From Alcaligenaceae bacterium (lineage in GTDB: Bacteria > Pseudomonadota > Gammaproteobacteria > Burkholderiales > Burkholderiaceae_B): a stretch of 41,187 nucleotides of DNA. Position 1 is the first letter of the stretch. Every line of letters starts with the position of its first letter. The notes under the pieces were generated by a model. That model was not told the origin of the DNA. It ran no database searches and saw only the letters and a program-made list of their open reading frames with translations. The DNA lies in assembly GCA_029263795.1 (NCBI GenBank), contig JAJUFI010000006.1:1-41187 (forward strand), given 5' to 3'. Made by a program: the position numbers and the translations under genes. Shown piece after piece: positions 40,003 through 41,187 of this stretch.

Positions 40003-41187
40003 TCAGACCCGGCGTACGACCATTGAGCCGTTTGTGCCACCGAAGCCGAAGGAATTCGACAGGGCAACATCGATCTTCATGTCCCGTGCTGCGTTGGCGC
40101 AGTAGTCCAGATCGCACTCAGGATCCTGATTGAAGATATTGATGGTGGGTGGCGACACCTGCTTATAAACGGCCAGTGTGGTGAACACGGCTTCAATGCC
40201 GCCTGCTGCGCCCAGGAGGTGACCCGTCATGGACTTCGTGGAGTTCACCACGACCTTGTAGGCATGATCACCCAGCGCCAGCTTCAGTGCTACGGTTTCG
40301 TTGCGGTCACCCAGCGGTGTGGAGGTACCGTGCGCATTGACGTAATCGATTTCGTCGGGCGAAATACCACCATTGCGCAAGGCGTTGAGCATACCGCGGC
40401 GGGGGCCGTCACTGTCCGGTGAGGTGATGTGATGCGCGTCGGAGCTCATGCCGTACCCGGCAAACTCGCCATAAATGCGGGCGCCACGCTTGCGCGCATG
40501 TTCGTATTCCTCGAGAACCAGCACACCAGCGCCTTCACCCAGCACAAAACCGTCGCGGTCAACGTCCCACGGACGCGAGGCGGTCTTGGGATCGTCATTG
40601 CGGGTGGACAGGGCGCGCATGGCTGCGAAGCCACCAATGCCCAGTGGCGAGACCGTGGACTCAGCACCCCCGGCGATCATGACGTCGGCATCACCGTACT
40701 CGATGAGTCGGGCTGCATCCCCGATGGAGTGCAGACCTGTCGTGCAGGCCGACACCACGGCGTAGGTGGGGCCCTTCAGGCCGAGTATGATGGACAGCTG
40801 ACCGGAGACCAGGTTGATGAGCGAGGCAGGCACGAAAAACGGCGATATCCGCTTTGCGCCCCTTTCCATGTATTCAACCTGCTGTTGTTCGATGCGCGGT
40901 AGGCCGCCTATACCCGAACCGATGATGGCGCCGATGCGATCGGCGTTGGCCTCGTTGACCTCCAGGCCCGAATCGCGCCAGGCCTGAATGCCTGCAGCAA
41001 TACCGTAATGGATGAAGGTATCCATGGTCTTGGCCTCTTTGGCCGTCAGGTATTGCGTGACATCGAAATCCTTGACCTCACCCGCGATCTGGGCGTTGAA
41101 CGGTGAAGGGTCGAAGCGCGTGATGCGATCGATTCCGGAGCGCCCATTGACGAGATTGTCCCACGCGGTATCTATATCGTTGCCGAC
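40003..41187 (-). CDS. fabF: 3-oxoacyl-ACP synthase II (5' end outside window)
   Basis: Condensing enzyme of fatty acid elongation, type KAS II. The frame is open at the window edge: about 394 residues are visible, starting VGNDIDTAWDNLVNGRSGID, so only some 15-20 N-terminal residues are missing. The active-site cysteine is in VVSACTTGLHS. The two histidines are in NAHGTSTPLGD and NSTKSMTGHLLGAAGG, and the C-terminal NSFGFGGTNGSMVVRR is intact. acpP is normally just upstream and should lie outside. It ends 13 bases before the YgfX-like gene's preferred start. Confidence 0.97.
   Translation of the reverse strand, partial: VGNDIDTAWDNLVNGRSGIDRITRFDPSPFNAQIAGEVKDFDVTQYLTAKEAKTMDTFIHYGIAAGIQAWRDSGLEVNEANADRIGAIIGSGIGGLPRIEQQQVEYMERGAKRISPFFVPASLINLVSGQLSIILGLKGPTYAVVSACTTGLHSIGDAARLIEYGDADVMIAGGAESTVSPLGIGGFAAMRALSTRNDDPKTASRPWDVDRDGFVLGEGAGVLVLEEYEHARKRGARIYGEFAGYGMSSDAHHITSPDSDGPRRGMLNALRNGGISPDEIDYVNAHGTSTPLGDRNETVALKLALGDHAYKVVVNSTKSMTGHLLGAAGGIEAVFTTLAVYKQVSPPTINIFNQDPECDLDYCANAARDMKIDVALSNSFGFGGTNGSMVVRRV

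Overview
The window is a dense chromosomal segment of a betaproteobacterium, most likely a member of the Burkholderiales in or near the Alcaligenaceae. The evidence is the pyrG-kdsA-eno-ftsB block, the fabF-(YgfX-like)-rpoE-mucA-mucB-mucD-lepA-lepB-rnc-era-recO block, a long CysB-type regulator beside a DUF2325 gene, and uniformly high-GC codon use. I see no rRNA, tRNA, CRISPR array, insertion sequence or phage gene. The longest stretch without a gene is the 279 bases at 4355-4633.

Left part (1-13150). An AMP-forming acyl-CoA ligase fragment is followed by hslO (Hsp33) and an orphan TadE-like protein on the plus strand. A long minus-strand series then reads, in transcription order, thioesterase, scoA, scoB, aminopeptidase P, pyrG, kdsA, a strong terminator, an MFS efflux pump with its MarR regulator, eno and ftsB. 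The MFS-MarR pair sits between kdsA and eno, where relatives usually have a continuous block. It carries its own dyad operator candidate.

Middle part (13151-25153). ETF-ubiquinone oxidoreductase (plus) converges on a glcG-like/UMF1-transporter/acs operon (minus). Next come an NlpC/P60 lipoprotein, a DUF2325 gene with a Fur-like box lying across its promoter, a cysB-type regulator, and a unit of substrate-binding protein plus methylmalonate-semialdehyde dehydrogenase with a divergent LysR regulator. Many of these genes concern acyl-CoA, acetate and ketone-body or branched-chain carbon use: scoAB and acs make acyl-CoAs, ETF-QO passes electrons from acyl-CoA dehydrogenation to quinone, and MmsA makes propionyl-CoA or acetyl-CoA.

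Right part (25178-41187). lptF is divergent from pepA-holC, followed by a Bax-inhibitor-1 family membrane protein. A minus-strand envelope-stress and housekeeping region follows. fabF, a YgfX-like membrane protein, rpoE, mucA, mucB and mucD form the sigma-E module, closed by a hairpin terminator. lepA, lepB, rnc, era, recO, a PIN-domain gene and rarD form a second run in which most junctions overlap by 1-8 bases.

No wholly new system is obvious. The best leads are the Fur-boxed cysteine-rich DUF2325 gene, the PIN-domain gene wedged between a shortened recO and rarD, the glcG-UMF1-acs operon, the MFS-MarR insertion with its operator, and the catalytic-lysine-to-glutamine change in the acyl-CoA ligase.
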